A stretch of 64,000 nucleotides of DNA, from the NCBI GenBank assembly GCA_030770545.1, contig CM061107.1, forward strand, positions 9,227,001 through 9,291,000, given 5' to 3'. The notes under the pieces are model-generated. The model was not told the origin of the DNA, searched no databases, and saw only the letters and a list, made by a program, of their open reading frames with translations. Below, piece after piece: positions 39,101 to 51,992 of the stretch. This DNA is from Macropodus opercularis (lineage: Eukaryota > Chordata > Actinopteri > Anabantiformes > Osphronemidae). A program made the position numbers and the translations under genes. Each line of letters starts with the position of its first letter. Position 1 is the first letter of the stretch.

Positions 39101-42100
39101 GTTTTAGTTTGTCATATTTTTCATTGACCAGCGTGAACAGGCCCCACACTCGAGCTATCTACGCATTACACAGCCTGCACCGTGTCCGTCAGCCCGTGGA
39201 CCCCCCACAGAGAGCAGCGTAAGCGCTAATTCAATTCTACCTGTGTGACTGGGGGTTTCGGGTTTAGATTTTCCCCAATCTCTGCAACAGAAACGGAGAA
39301 AATCAATGTAATCTAATCTAATCTGGATCTCGCCAATCACTCAAAGAGAGAGCGGAGATGACTTGCATCATTAAAGACAACTCCCGACAGATCCCCCTAA
39401 TGCTTGCTAATGGAAAAACGGCACCGGAGATCAGGCAACTCTTTGAAAACATGGTTATTAGAGTTTCGCAGACCGCAGTGAAGATATGATTTCCAGGAGA
39501 AAGAGCCAAGGCCAGAAGTTGTTGGCGTTACGCTCGCAGGGAACTTGGATAGAAAGTTGGAAAAAGCCCAGCAGTGAAGTGAGGGTCACAGTAAAAATGC
39601 CAGACGAACTCTCGCTCTTTACTGGATTGAGTCTGAGTCACTGTTTTGTCCAGAACGACGAGCCAAAGCACAACGATGCACATTTCGCAGTGAGTCAATG
39701 AGCTTCTCTAGCGCTGAATGAAAGGAAATGTTGCTGCTGTGGTTCCGCGGCGTATGATCAGAAACCGGTGAAGACGAACTCTTGTCCTCTTCTCCCTGAA
39801 GAGATGATGGGGTTGAGAAATAACAGGTGTTACAGATTAAAATGTTCAGAAAGTACAATTTGATTCCTGTGCAGACTGAGAAAAAACTGCTAATCCACCT
39901 GATTTATGGCATTAGTCTAGTTCTGAATGTAGATGTTAGAAATCTTAGCCTAAATGATGATTTAGTATTTTGCCTCTTATCCAGACTCTTCATATTGCTG
40001 TTGGTCAAGCCCTGAGGGGACCTCTGTGGCTATCTCTGCCTTGTAATCCCTTGACTCCCATCATATAATAGTACAACAGTTTCCATTATTCTCCTCGCTG
40101 TGTGTTGTAATCTCCGCGCTGATAAGGAGATTAAACAGGCGAGAGAGGAGAGGGGATTTCCAGGATTTCTTCTGTGAGTAGAAAAGGATATTAGTGGAAG
40201 AAAGGGATATTACCCGGGGTTTTAGCACCGCAGAACGGCAACAGAACTGTGGAGCCCGGTCCGATAGAGAGAGAGAGAGAGAAAGTATGCAGAGGAGCTG
40301 CTGTTTGCCACAAGGGAAAGGTCAGTGCTCCGACAGTTTTATCTCCTCGCTGCCAGCACGCTACCACCACCGCGACAGTCCTGAGTGTTACCCACTCTGT
40401 GCCTCTCATCCCAGCTCACTGTTCACCGAGACGGGTTACAGATGGGCAGATGCAGGCGACTGAGGGTTCGTGGCTGTTATATAATAAATAAATGGCGAAG
40501 CAGAGCGAGGGAGGGGGGGAAAACATCGCATAGGGAGCGTAGGATGCCGCAGTAACAAATGCAAACAGCCAGTAGTAAGCCTTTCAAAGGTAATTTTAGT
40601 TTTTGTTATATTTAGTTATGCTGCATTGCTGCTGTCAGAGTTATTACGGTTTCCAGGGAGATGTCGCAACACACAGCTCAGCAGTTTTAAAACCATGTGC
40701 ACTGATCGGGCGGGACGTTATTATTGACCGACGGGCGCAGGGTAACGGATGGAACAGACGCGTGGAGCGAAGGCCCATGCGTGTCGCGTAATGACGAGCC
40801 GGTAGCTGACAGTCACTGCACCATCAGTGACAGTGACCCACTGGAAACACGCTGTGGGCTGTACTGTACTGGCACACGCCCCAAATGACCAGTATGACCA
40901 GTATGGCTCATTAGGAGCTTGTTACAAACACAGGGCAGCACCGTCAATGGGACAGCAGCCCAGTGACATTAATGTCACGGGTTATTGAACAATTTTAAAT
41001 GATTTATAGGCCGGAGCAACATAACATGGCAGCGTTCAGACACATACACACAAGCTCCAGCGTTGCTCATATCAAGAGAGTTTCACACCTCTCAACGTAG
41101 CCTGTTCCCCTCTCTCTGTCTCTCTTGTACTTTGTCCCTCCCTGTCGATTTTCTTCCCCTTCCTCTCCAGCGCCATCATCTCTGCGTCTCTCATGCTGTG
41201 TGCCGGGTCAGTCTGGGAAGCGAATGTGGTTTGATGTTATCTGCAGCTTTCACGTCTCGTCCCTTTGTTTAGCCCGTCTCCCGCTGCTTGACATCCACAG
41301 CGTATGTGCACTGTTTAAGTGTGTGTGCTTCAGTTCTGCTCCTACATTCATTGACATACATCCTGCGTGACTTGTTATTGTTATTTATAGTGTAAAAATA
41401 TGGATATAAGTCGTAGAGTAGCAGCATTCAGAAAGTAAATAATGAGAAGAAATCTTTATGTAATATTAATTTAGCAGTTACACAGTAAAAACTTTCTCTG
41501 ACTCAACTGAATATTCTTGTGCACCAGGCTTCGACTGTCTTCACGTGTGCGTATTTAGGTTGGTTTGAGTAAAAGCTTTTCTTTTTTTTACTGGTCACTG
41601 GATTTTCACAACAATATTCTGGGAAATCATAGGGACGAAGGCAGCTCATCAGCTACGTCCAGATTTACCCCAGAGCCCTGTCAGCCTCCTGGGACCCACG
41701 TATAAAGGCTCCACATTTAGGAAACGCATCCCATAGTTTTTGGTTGTGCAGATCAGATCGACTGAAAGGAAATGTCCCCACACTAACTAATTCTCTCGAC
41801 TATCACGTTCTGTAGGCCCACACGGACAGTTCAGTGGCTTTATGACGGGGGGGTTCGCACCATAAAGTCTGTTAAATGTCCGGGCAGAGCAGCTTGGACG
41901 TTTGCCTTCTCACGTGCAGCTCACCAGGGCTACGTCCAGAGAACTTTAGGGTTCCAGTGCACGCGAGTCGTTGCTCACGCGTGATCATCATCAACAACAA
42001 AAACCAAAGCTGTGTCTTAGAATATTCAAAGCGTGGTGTGGCTTCAGTGCCGAGGTCGGTTCATTGGTTAGTTTATAGCGTATGTGTAGATGTGTTATCC

Positions 42101-43049
42101 CACCACAAACTAAACGCCAACGCTCTGGCTACCAGTAAGCGCCAGTGCATGACATCTGTTTATTGGCTGTCTGTTCCTGCAGAAGAGAACCTTCAGATCC
42201 TTACTGGGTTCTCATTTTTTACAGCTTTTCAGCATTTGTTTGCATTTGTTTTGTGGCCAATCTCGCCGGGATGCTGCAGCCAACTGGAATTACCAGTTAC
42301 CGAATAAATAACTGCACGTCTGGGAATGTAAGAGAAGCCGATAACAGAAAATATTATTAATTATTGGTGAATTTATTCAAACCATCAACGTGCGAGAGGT
42401 TTCTGAAGCCTTTCAAACACACGGTAAGATTCTTTAGTTTGCTGTAACAGGTACAGGATGTGAAACTTCAGCCTTTAGCTCCACTACCACGTCTGGAGAG
42501 AGTTCAAGTTTCATGAAGTTTGAAACTTTTAATAAAACACAGAGAACTTGCAGTTACTCCTGCCTGAACAGAAAAGACCAGTTGGCAAAAAAACTCTAAA
42601 TACAGGAACCTAATATTCCATTAGAAATGACCAGACCCGTATTGATTGTGCTGTCAGGCCTAAGCAAATACTGTTTCCTGCTATCAGTTTTTGACTGGAC
42701 TATGTGAAGCACCTGACAGCTTAATTTGACAGCTGGAGTGTCTGCATTTATCCCGTCTGGCCAGCTACGCTGTAGTAGGGCTGCACGCTGTAGTCGCACC
42801 AGGTCTGGACTTCTGCAGAAAACCTTTCTGAATATTAAATCTGACTCCTGTACTGTATTTGGAACCGAATTCCACGAGTAGTTTAAATATTTAAAGACCC
42901 GGTGAGTTTGTTGTGGAGTGAATCACATACACCATCAGATTTTGGATTTAGGGGAAATTTGTATGAATGTAGGAGTCTGACACATCACTGCAGGATCTTC
43001 AGAATAGTAATTTTTTTAATATAAACTCTTTGTGTACATAACAGAGAAG
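36183..43049. other. Gene-free stretch
   Basis: Probably intronic or intergenic. It includes a CpG-denser patch near 40690-40800 and a (GA)n tract. The 143-codon frame at 41876-42307 has no recognisable domain. Confidence 0.5.
40266..40283. repeat. (GA)n microsatellite
   Basis: About eight GA units. Confidence 0.85.
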
Positions 43050-43345
43050 ATCCTGAGCTTTGAGATTTGCCACCTGCTGTTTTAGTTTTTTAAATGACTT
43101 GTAAATCTCTTATCACCTAACCTGCTTATTACCAAATAGCTGACTAATGCAATTAGCAACGGAGCTCCCTGCTGTTTCACTCCGCTGCAAATAATGCCGG
43201 CGACGTTTGCTCAATAATAGGTTTTTAGTCAAAATTATGACCTAATTAGACCTAGTTTCACATCCGTTTGATTTCTCTGAGGAGTTTGACTTCATATGTA
43301 ATTACAGCCGAATTAATGACAAGCATAGTAATTGGGGTTCAAGCC
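43050..43345. promoter_or_regulatory. Enhancer-like block dense in homeodomain cores
   Basis: At least six TAAT/ATTA cores occur in 300 bases, among them GCAATTAGC, CCTAATTAGACC, TGTAATTACAG, CGAATTAATGAC and AGTAATTGG. TGCAAATAAT resembles an octamer (POU) site. The sequence is non-repetitive and has no coding frame. Confidence 0.4.
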
Positions 43346-46344
43346 AAACTTGGGTAAGTGATGGTGAGGGGAGAGGCTAGAGGGGACGGCATTGTTTCCC
43401 CCCCCACATCAAATCTCCACTAAACCAGATTATCAGTCCTCAGCAGTTCATTGACTTCCGTAAACTGCAGCACAAGTACAGCATGAGTTGTACATATCAA
43501 TATGCTTTTTAGGATTGTTCACGAACTCCCTGTAGATGCGACACACTCCCCACGACTTGTAGCGTCTCGCCGTCTGTTTGCAAATTGCAATGACGTGTCT
43601 CTGAATTTTTTTCTCTGCCGCATTTCTTTATCCTGCCATTGATATTTAAAGCGACAACCCTGAGCAAACAGGGGGCGAGAGAGTGAGGGAGGTGATTGTA
43701 AGCATCCTTTAATCCATGGGAATTAGCCGTTTAATAGCGAATAACCGTTTGTAGATTACGAGGCTTAGACTCCGGGAAGCCAATGCTGTCGGACGCCTAC
43801 AGTATTTAAACGCTTTTAACCGGGAAGCTCGCGAACACAGAGCATAACAACTTTGTGTTGTGCCATGCAGAGATACTACCCATACAGGAAACAAGGCATC
43901 GTGTTATTATTCAGCAGTCATTCACTTCTAGCGGACAAGATACAATCACCCCTCACTGCCTTTGAGTGAGCAACTACCAAGAAGTCTGTGTTCAGCTACA
44001 GCATCTGTTCCTATAACAACCACAACAATATTTGTACTATTAATAATAATATTAATAATAGTAGAAGTAGCATTTTATTACTGTATTTTTGTAGCTGTCT
44101 TTATTGCTACATACCAGTGTGTTCTGAGGCGTTTTCCTACTTCTTTGCTCTGCTTTATCAAGCTGACTTCTAGCCTTTAGCCTGCATAAAGCACAGTCCC
44201 TCTCTCTTGTTCACTTACACATGTTCTTCAAGCCCCCACCCTCTCCCAGCAGTGCCAGCTGTTCCCTTTCTCCTCAACAACAGCAGCGTGGTGCTCCGTT
44301 GGTTCCAGTGGGCATCAGGGCTGTGAACGGTGCCAGGCTGATGCGCACACACACACACACACCTACACCTGTCCCTGATGCAGGCAGGCTTCCCACATAT
44401 TGCGCCTGTGAGCCAGTGCCAAGCGGTGCCAGGCTGCTTGTGCTGGGTTGAACAACGGGGAATACAGTCTGTGATATGTGTCGGCTTAAAGTACTGTACA
44501 CTTGGTTTAACACGATCACATAAGTAGTCCCGTAAACAAAAGACGTCTTAACAGTTTTATTTGTTTACTGAAAAACCCCAGATGATCAATAGGATGAGAA
44601 CTGATACATTAAGAACTTCAACATACAAACAATAGGAGCCAGGGATCAAACCACTGCTGGATGATCCCCCCCCACCCTCCAGGTCACTGATGCCCTGATC
44701 AGAACAGCACGAGAGCCATATAACGTATCATAATCCAACACATGGCCTCAGGAACAGCAGGTGCAACGCCAGTGTTCATCTATGCAGTTGTCTCCAGCGC
44801 TACTGTGCTTTTATTTTTTGCATTTTTGATTGCTTTCTGTTCTCATATGCTGTTGTGTAAATAAAGTTTCCTGTAACCTGATGAAGACACAGCACTGCAG
44901 AACCGCCGTGCTGGCAGTCTTGCAGCGGTATGTGCATGCTAAGCAAGCTGCAACGCACTTTTTGACACCGGTCAGTCACAGCTTGGAATGACGTTTCCTT
45001 ACGCGGAGTCCTGTCCGGCACATTAACGGCAGCGTTGACGCCGTGGCTTATCACGTGCGCTGACTACACGCGCTGTAAAAGGGAGACGGAAAGAGACGTG
45101 GAAAGAGCAACATCCAAAGACTGGAGCTCCCCGCGTGAGTTAACGTCAACAAAGAACGGCTCCTTAGTGGCTCTGAGTGTGAGCTGATTCATAGATATGT
45201 TCTTCAAGCAAACCCAGATGCTGTGGGGCCTGACTGACCGTCATGTTTCTTTCATGAGCTGTGGCAGTAGTGCTTGACTTTGGGCTGTGTGATTCTGCAG
45301 ACAGAAAGATTGACTGGTCTGACATCAACCTGATGAAATGTTAAAGTGGCCAGAGGTTTGGAGACTGCCCACCCTTGTCTCGCTGTGTGTCGATGTTGCT
45401 GATCTGCTGAAGATGAATTGAGGGCAAACCGAAGCGGACGCAGCTTTTATACTGTTGCACACTGAAGAAACGCTTTAAAGGAGCGTTAATTATACATTAG
45501 ACTTCGTCCTGATTCTTCTGCTTTTTTGTGTGTGTGTGGCAGAACTTGAAACTGGACAGATTTGAGGGTTTGTTGCACGAGGGGAACGTGTCAATTAAAA
45601 AGCTGCAATCGGTTGCAAATGAGTCACTAAAAAAAGGATTTGATACAGTGTGAGGCAGCCGGGGAAGTTGTGTGCAGTTAGGAGGTGATGGGTGGGGTGT
45701 AGCAGAATTACCCAGCTGACAGTGGATAAATCAGCTCACAGTGCACACAGGAAATTTACAAGTCACGCTTGATAGATAATACAGAGGGCAACTCAACAGG
45801 GGACCTTCCCCTCCCTCTTGTCACGGCTCTTCTCCTCATTCCTCTTTTGCTTATGTCCACTAATTTGGCTGTGTACCTTTAGTATTTTCACTTTTCATCC
45901 TCAGTTCCTCCTTAGTCCTTTTAGCCTGTTAAATCCATCTGCCTTGTAATTTCCTCTCTGCAGAATCAGTTGCTTAGCAGAGAACAGAATTGGACAAGCA
46001 GTAATGACAACATGACAAAAAAAAGGGTGGTTGTTGTCGTCTGCGTTGGCTCACGTTGCCGTGGTTTCCTCCTGGGCCTCTCTTTTCTCATTACGTCCCA
46101 TTGTCTTTTACCATTTTATTCCAATATTGTTTTAGCTCATTGCTTCTTCTCTTCTTTCTTTCTACTCTCATTTTCTCTTCTTTTTAGATTCTTCAAAAAC
46201 CATTTGTTTCTGAAGCTGGCTTTGATGCTTCGAAGAACAAATTATTCTGCTCTGGGAAACCGGTTCCAACTTCCCTTTACATAAAAAAGCCTGAAAAGTT
46301 ATTTTGCTGTTTACTCGTTTTCTCTTCTTTTTGTCTCTTTTTTA

Positions 46345-46380
46345 CCCCCCCCCCCCCCCCCCCCTCTCTCTCTCTCTCTC
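46345..46380. repeat. C20 run joined to (TC)8
   Basis: Twenty C followed directly by a pure TC tract, inside a longer all-pyrimidine stretch that starts near 46300. Confidence 0.95.
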
Positions 46381-46881
46381 CCGCTTCGGAAATTCACCAA
46401 CACTGCAAAACAACATCTTTGAAATGCCTGCTGCTGACATGGCCAAAACATCCAGCCTCTGGGATACGTAGTTTTTATCCACCCGCCTCATTTCCCAAGA
46501 TGCTTCAGGCCTGTGCTTCTATAAATCAGATGCACTCATTTCAGAAATGCAAATGTTGGTGGAGGTGCTCTTAAATTCTCCCACCAATATGTTACTGCCT
46601 CTTGTGTGTTTGCGTGCGTGTGTGTGCGTGCGTGCGTGCGCGTATAACATATGGGTAGGAGATATATTGCAGCTGAGCATTGGGAGTGCTAAAGCAGAAC
46701 GGGTCGGATTGAGAATTGCATTTCTGTGACGTCAAAATATAAAAAAGCCACTGGACTGCGTCCTGAAGACCGGGGACCTATTTTGCTTCTGAATGCATAA
46801 AGAGTGAAGCAAATTTCTTCAATTTCACCGTTTTCTATTGTCCTCTGCAGCAATTCATTCTGTCTGACTGAAAAAGACAAA

Positions 46882-46907
46882 GTGTGTGTGTGTGTGTGTG
46901 TGTGTGT
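46882..46907. repeat. (GT)n microsatellite
   Basis: Pure GT tract of about 13 units. Confidence 0.95.
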
Positions 46908-47459
46908 ATTTGTTTGTGTGTGTGTATGTGAAGGATTGAGAGGATTTCTCTGACAAAGGTGAGGAGGAAACAAAGGATGGAATGATGAGTATTCGACATC
47001 TGCCATGACCTCTTGGCTGGGCAGCCAGGGCATCGATGATGGATGTTCCTTTAACAGATTTGCTGAACATTAAAGGCTCCATCCCCTCGCTGTCCTCAGG
47101 GGAGCTGATGGAAACTCTGTCCCGAGCTACTCCCCCCCGTGTGGAGCCTGGTGTTTCCAACTCGGAGCCGCCTTTACTTATCAAAGAAGTTGAAAACAAA
47201 TCATACCTTTGCACACCTGGTTGGCTCCATTTGCGAGAAGTCATCTTAATATCTTATATCTAATTCAACATTTGCCACTTTATTGATGGTCACGTTTTTA
47301 TACAGTACAACAATTATCAGTTGTATAAAGGTTCTGCAGAAAAAATATTCTTCTCACGTTAATGCCCCAAAAAGAAACTGGTGAGCGTATTAACACAAAT
47401 GAGCCCGTTGTGTACGTTTGTGTGTGCTTTACTATAAATCTGCGATCGGAGTTGTGCTC

Positions 47460-47650
47460 CTCTCTCTGCCATAATGAGTCATTTTAGTGGGACATCCTTT
47501 ACACCTTGTTCTAATCAGCTGTGGACATTCGCACACCCTCCCGCACACTCATAGCGCGGCGCAGTGAATAATCCCATGCTAATTACTATCCAATTAGATT
47601 TACTATTATTCCCTAATAACCCAACTGGAGCAGCATAATCGCGTTGGCCT
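47460..47650. promoter_or_regulatory. Enhancer-like block
   Basis: GCTAATTAC, CCAATTAGA and CCCTAATAACCC are clustered next to a short GC-rich stretch (CATAGCGCGGCGCAG). No gene is recognised. Confidence 0.3.
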
Positions 47651-48587
47651 GTGCTCTAATGCAATCAGGCTCAGCGTGGGGTCAAACTCAATTTGGACGG
47701 GCAGCGTGAGTAGAATCGTCTCGCTCTTCCTCGGCGATGTCTCAAGCTCGGGCCGTGTCAAGTTCGAAGGCTTCATCTCAAACAAAGCCGTCATTGAGTC
47801 GTGCCTCGCGATTTCACGTTTGGTTTCTTAATATGCCAAATCGTGTAAAAGGCCTCAAACGGCCTCATTCTGACAGTGTAATAAAAATGTAGATATTGTA
47901 GATATAAATGGCTGCTCTCCATAAATCATGAATCGACTTTTTGAATAAATGATGTATAAGCGCATGCTGAAGTGTTCCCGTGTACTGTAAGCATGAACCT
48001 GGGCTTCCTGCCGTAGCGCTTTCCACACGTATTTTTATCGGAGGGTTCTGTTATTCCACAGGCAGATACGTTTCTTATTCCTCTGTTCTCAACAATCTAT
48101 GAAGCACATTGTAATGAGCCGCGCTGTTGGACTGGGTGACACGTTTTTATCCCCGTTTACTTTCGCTCGGCCTCTTATTCGCCACCGTACACGCTGCCGT
48201 AATTACCTCCTAATGCACCAAATGTGGCTGTTGCCTGTTGCTGAAAGTAGCCTGAAGATCCACATTTTCCTCTTCTGTTTCTACACTGACGAGCTGTTTT
48301 GAAAGCTTCTATTCTAAATCTTTCTACCAATAAACATAAAGCACGTTTCTCTCACACACACACTTTCATGCATTTACAACTTCAGCACCCTTTTCTCTGT
48401 GCAGTTTCTTATTTTCTGCCTGAATTCACATACAATTTCTCGTACTGTTTGCCGTCGCTGTTCCTTCCACACAGACACATGAACCATTTTTTTTGTATGC
48501 AGTATATACAGTATATGTTGTATAGTATATATGTTCTGTGAATTAAAATAGTTGCCAGTTTTAAACATCTTTAAGAAGTGAGAAAGA

Positions 48588-48591
<4 letters not shown>

Positions 48592-48623
<32 letters not shown>
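48592..48623. repeat. (TG)n microsatellite
   Basis: Pure TG tract of about 16 units. Confidence 0.95.
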
Positions 48624-48625
<2 letters not shown>

Positions 48626-50559
48626 TGTGAGTGAAGCTGGTGCGTTTTTGGCCTTTGTTTTAATTTTAATATTTTTTTTTTTCTTTGACTTTGCGAGTGT
48701 GAGTCCACCTTGCAGAGGACAAGCACCTTAGGGGATGAAGGGAGGAGAATGCCTCACGTCGTCACCCTGTCAAGTTTCTGGCCGCTTTGATTCCTCTCAA
48801 GAATCCTCCTACTCTTTCTAAACACCGTCTTGACCTACCAGCCGAGCTCGGCCGCTGCTTTCAAAGTCACTTTTCCAGCCTAGTCAAACTGCCTTTCATT
48901 AGCATGCGAGTACCTGTGCCCCACGCAAGCGCTAGCTCTGTCTCCCTTATTTACCTGGTTTATCTACCGTCCTTTAGTCACTTTTTTGCATTTGTATAGC
49001 TCGTCTTTCTTTACTTCATGATTTTATTTTTAGGCATAACTAATAATACGTTTTAAGTTTTATAAGCACATACATGTCTGAACATATCAGGTTACGTGAC
49101 ATCACGCACTGACCCCCTGCCTTAACATACTGTACTGTATACTCCCCATGGCACTGATATCCAGCAGATAAATCTGGAGAGGGAATAAAAACAATAAATA
49201 TTTCAATATGTTCAAACTGGCTTTGATGATGAAGCAGGGCTTTGAAGCCTCAATGTCACCGGCCTTTTAAGTTTTCCTCAGGCCCAGGTAACATTCAGAG
49301 GAAGAGCAAATGAAGAAAGAGAAAAAGTCAGTAAAAAGTTTTAGCTGGCACGTCTCATGTCTGTGGCCACAAAGATCAACAAACGATAATAACACAACAG
49401 CAGGTGTCATTTGCATTGGTTAACATGAAGATGGAGCGAGTGTTGTTGTCTGTGCTCTGCTTTACATTTCAGAGGAGGCTCTCATCAACATGCCACTACC
49501 TTGCCTCTGATATGACATTATGCATTACTAGCAATAAAATGCACCGGAGGTTACGAGTAATTGGTGACAGTTTATTGAGCGACTGAGAGGACACAGAGTC
49601 AAGATTGAATTAAAGCTGCACCAGACAAGATTTTTATGTAAAAATACACTTCAGCAGAAATCACAAAGTGACTTTTCTGTTTAGATTTAAATTTACATTT
49701 AAATCTCATTGGCGAGTACACACAGTGAAAAATCATCAAGCTGCAGGATGGAAATTGACACAGGAACAGCAATGTCACATGCAAAACAGCTCGGACATAA
49801 TTTAGGAAAACGTGTAAGTTGCCTACGAAGCCTGTTCACTGCTTTTCTCCCAAGCTGTACGTCTGCAACGCTGCTTTTTCTGCTTATTTTTCATCTCTTG
49901 CGTAATTTGTTTTTATGATTTCTTTGTATTCGAACATGCTGTCGAATCCGAACCACTTATTACTTTTACTGAACAGTCTTTATTACAGTCCATTGTTAGA
50001 AAGTGACTATAAGTTTGTTTGGGTTGCCTCTCTATTCTCAGACAGTTCTTAAATGTCTCTTAATACATAATGCCGCCATTTTTCATTTGACTTTGACCTT
50101 AAGTGAGCAAACATTTTAATAAGCTTCAGGAGGTACATGAGCACATACATTTATTTCCTCTTAAAACCCCATTATAAGCCAGGTTCAGATGTAATGTGAT
50201 ACTCAGTAGTGCATGATACTCACAAAAGCAGAGCTAATTTAACAGTAACACGGACATATTCTCAAGCCACTTTATATTTTCTGCTACTATACCAATTATT
50301 GTAAATATTTGGAGATCCTATCCACATGTCCCCACCCACGGGTCCCTTTTTCTCAGAGGAGAAGGTGACGTGTGTGACGCGCCTCCACCCACCTCCAACT
50401 AAGCGAAATCGTTTATTCACTCAGCGTTGTAGTACATCAAACAAAACATATAAAAAGCAAAATATGAATAAACTGCTGCCTGCTTTCCTCCTCTGAGGCC
50501 CCACGGAGGAAGAGGAGGAAGATAGAAAGGCAGTAGGGGATGTATATTTTGCTGTATCT

Positions 50560-50890
50560 CATTATTCAGCCATTAGCTCTGTTCTTTCTAGGGAAATGTC
50601 GCGCTTAAAGAAAATATCCTCCCTACAGCTGAGCTATAAATTAAATTAAGCCGTTGCAAGAGCTCGGTGCTTTTTACAAAGGCATTAAACACGCACTGTA
50701 ATTGTTTCCACCCTTAATTGTTTCTTAAATAAAATGAAATTATTTTAGGGGATCTGTATTCCACCTGGATGCCCGGCTTTCTTTTCATCTAAATCATTAG
50801 AGAGGATTTATGCCGAGCAAACGCTAATAAAACTCCTTTTGTGCGTTGAACAAAGCAGCACACAGCGTCTTTAAAGCTTTCTCATCACAC
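50560..50890. promoter_or_regulatory. Enhancer-like block
   Basis: AAATTAAATTAAGC, TGTAATTG, CTTAATTG and GCTAATAAAAC occur with TTGAACAAAGC, which resembles a TCF/LEF- or SOX-type core. The sequence is unique-looking and non-coding. Confidence 0.35.
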
Positions 50891-51168
50891 TGGGATCACG
50901 CGTGGCATTCTGGAGCAACACGCAGCCGACATCACAGGAGCATCTATGTGTGAGAAAACATAGTAAAGCTTCTACACAGGATGTGATCTTTGCGTAAAAA
51001 GTGTCTCTAGAAATCTTTGAGTCGAGCAGGGTTTGATTTCTTTTAGTTTTCTGCTTGGCAAAAAAAAAACAACCAGCAGCAGTACAGCGGGTTTTACTAT
51101 TGTGGGTTGGTGATGGGTCCTCTCAGGAAAGGGTTAACAGCACGAATCAGCTGTGTGTGCGTGTGTTT

Positions 51169-51187
51169 TCTCTCTCTCTCTCTCTCT
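51169..51187. repeat. (TC)n microsatellite
   Basis: About nine TC units at the upstream edge of the putative 51.9 kb promoter. Confidence 0.9.
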
Positions 51188-51189
51188 TT

Positions 51190-51866
51190 CTCATGCTTGC
51201 CCATTTGATGTAGGAATACCCCAGAGAATTTCCTCCTACTCCTCCTCCCACCTCTTTCTCATCCTTCCTCTCCCAGCCACTCCCCTCCCCTCCAATCCCT
51301 CCCTCTCATCCCTCCTAGCCCCCTCTCGGTTGCTCCAATCGCGTCCCGTCTCATTTCTCAAGGACCTCCCAAGCCTCCTTCACTTTGCCTCCTCCTCCCC
51401 GCTCCGTTTTTTCCCTCCTCCATCCTTCCTTCGTTCCCTCCCTCCCCGCATGCCCATCCGCGAGCCCTCGGCTCCTCCGACCTCTTTTCAAAGTAAACAG
51501 AGGAGAGAGCAACAGAGAGAAGCATCCGTTTTCCCATCTACACACGTTAGATTCCCACACACGTGATTTTAGCTCGACGCTTCAGCTGCGTAGCGTGTGG
51601 GTCTGTGCGTGTGTGTGTGTGCGTGTGGACGCCGCAGTGGAATGTGTAGTGTGTGTCGCTGCGCGGGCATCCCTCGTCTGCATCCACTCAAGTAGTAACT
51701 CTCTGCCTGCTCTTTCGCTGCCACTGACAGAAGTGAAAAAGCGTGAAGAGAGGGCACCAAAAGTAAAGGCAGACAGACAAAAAAAAGAGCGAGGTCTACA
51801 GACGTAGAGAGGTGAGAGGAGAGGAAAAGGCAGCTCATCGGCAGACAGAGGTGTAACTGGGGCTCT
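51190..51866 (+). promoter_or_regulatory. Putative promoter and 5' leader of the 51.9 kb first exon
   Basis: This segment is pyrimidine-rich (51220-51450) and then becomes purine-rich and CpG-containing (51560-51860). It sits directly before an ATG-led exon with a strong donor. No TATA box is obvious. The (TC)n tract at 51169-51187 marks its upstream edge. Long open frames on both strands here follow from the biased composition and are not taken as genes. The promoter role is inferred from position and composition; the transcription start is unknown. Confidence 0.4.
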
Positions 51867-51992
51867 ATGAGTAAGGTGTCCCGTCTCCACATGCTCTGCT
51901 CTATGGCGAACACCGGCTGTATGCTGCTGTCCGGCTCCGGGATGTTACCCCCTTCTCTGCAATGCTCCCCTGCCTTCCTCTATCTGCCCCAG
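51867..51992 (+). CDS. Predicted first coding exon, unidentified gene
   Basis: The sequence shows 42 codons from the first ATG to a strong splice donor, GTAAGA at 51993, ending in phase 0. About 76% of third codon positions are G or C, well above the surrounding DNA, as expected for a fish coding exon. Two more in-frame ATGs lie at 51891 and 51903. None has a good Kozak context, so the true start is uncertain; the first is chosen because it gives the longest frame. The peptide includes MLLSGSGMLPPSLQCS and ends in AFLYLPQ. It is rich in Leu, Ser, Pro and Cys and has no clear signal peptide or known domain. A long pyrimidine- and CpG-containing leader lies upstream. The next exon is not recognisable in the window, so a large first intron is inferred. 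I do not recognise the protein. Confidence 0.55.

Larger units (their letters stand above)
43346..51168. other. Gene-free stretch
   Basis: No supported exon. It includes a CpG-denser patch near 44990-45140 that ends in a donor-like CGCGTGAGTT, the C20-(TC)8 tract, and enhancer-like blocks listed separately. Confidence 0.5.

Noticed and set aside
40194..40463. Possible terminal exon frame ending at 40463
   Set aside because: Third-position GC is only moderate and no convincing acceptor precedes it.
41876..42307. 143-codon + strand open frame
   Set aside because: No domain, no GC3 bias and no splice context. Several frames of this length are expected by chance in 64 kb read six ways.
51153..51807. 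Overlapping 137- and 140-codon frames in the putative promoter
   Set aside because: Ser/Pro-rich products of pyrimidine-biased DNA. The better-supported signal is the exon starting at 51867.
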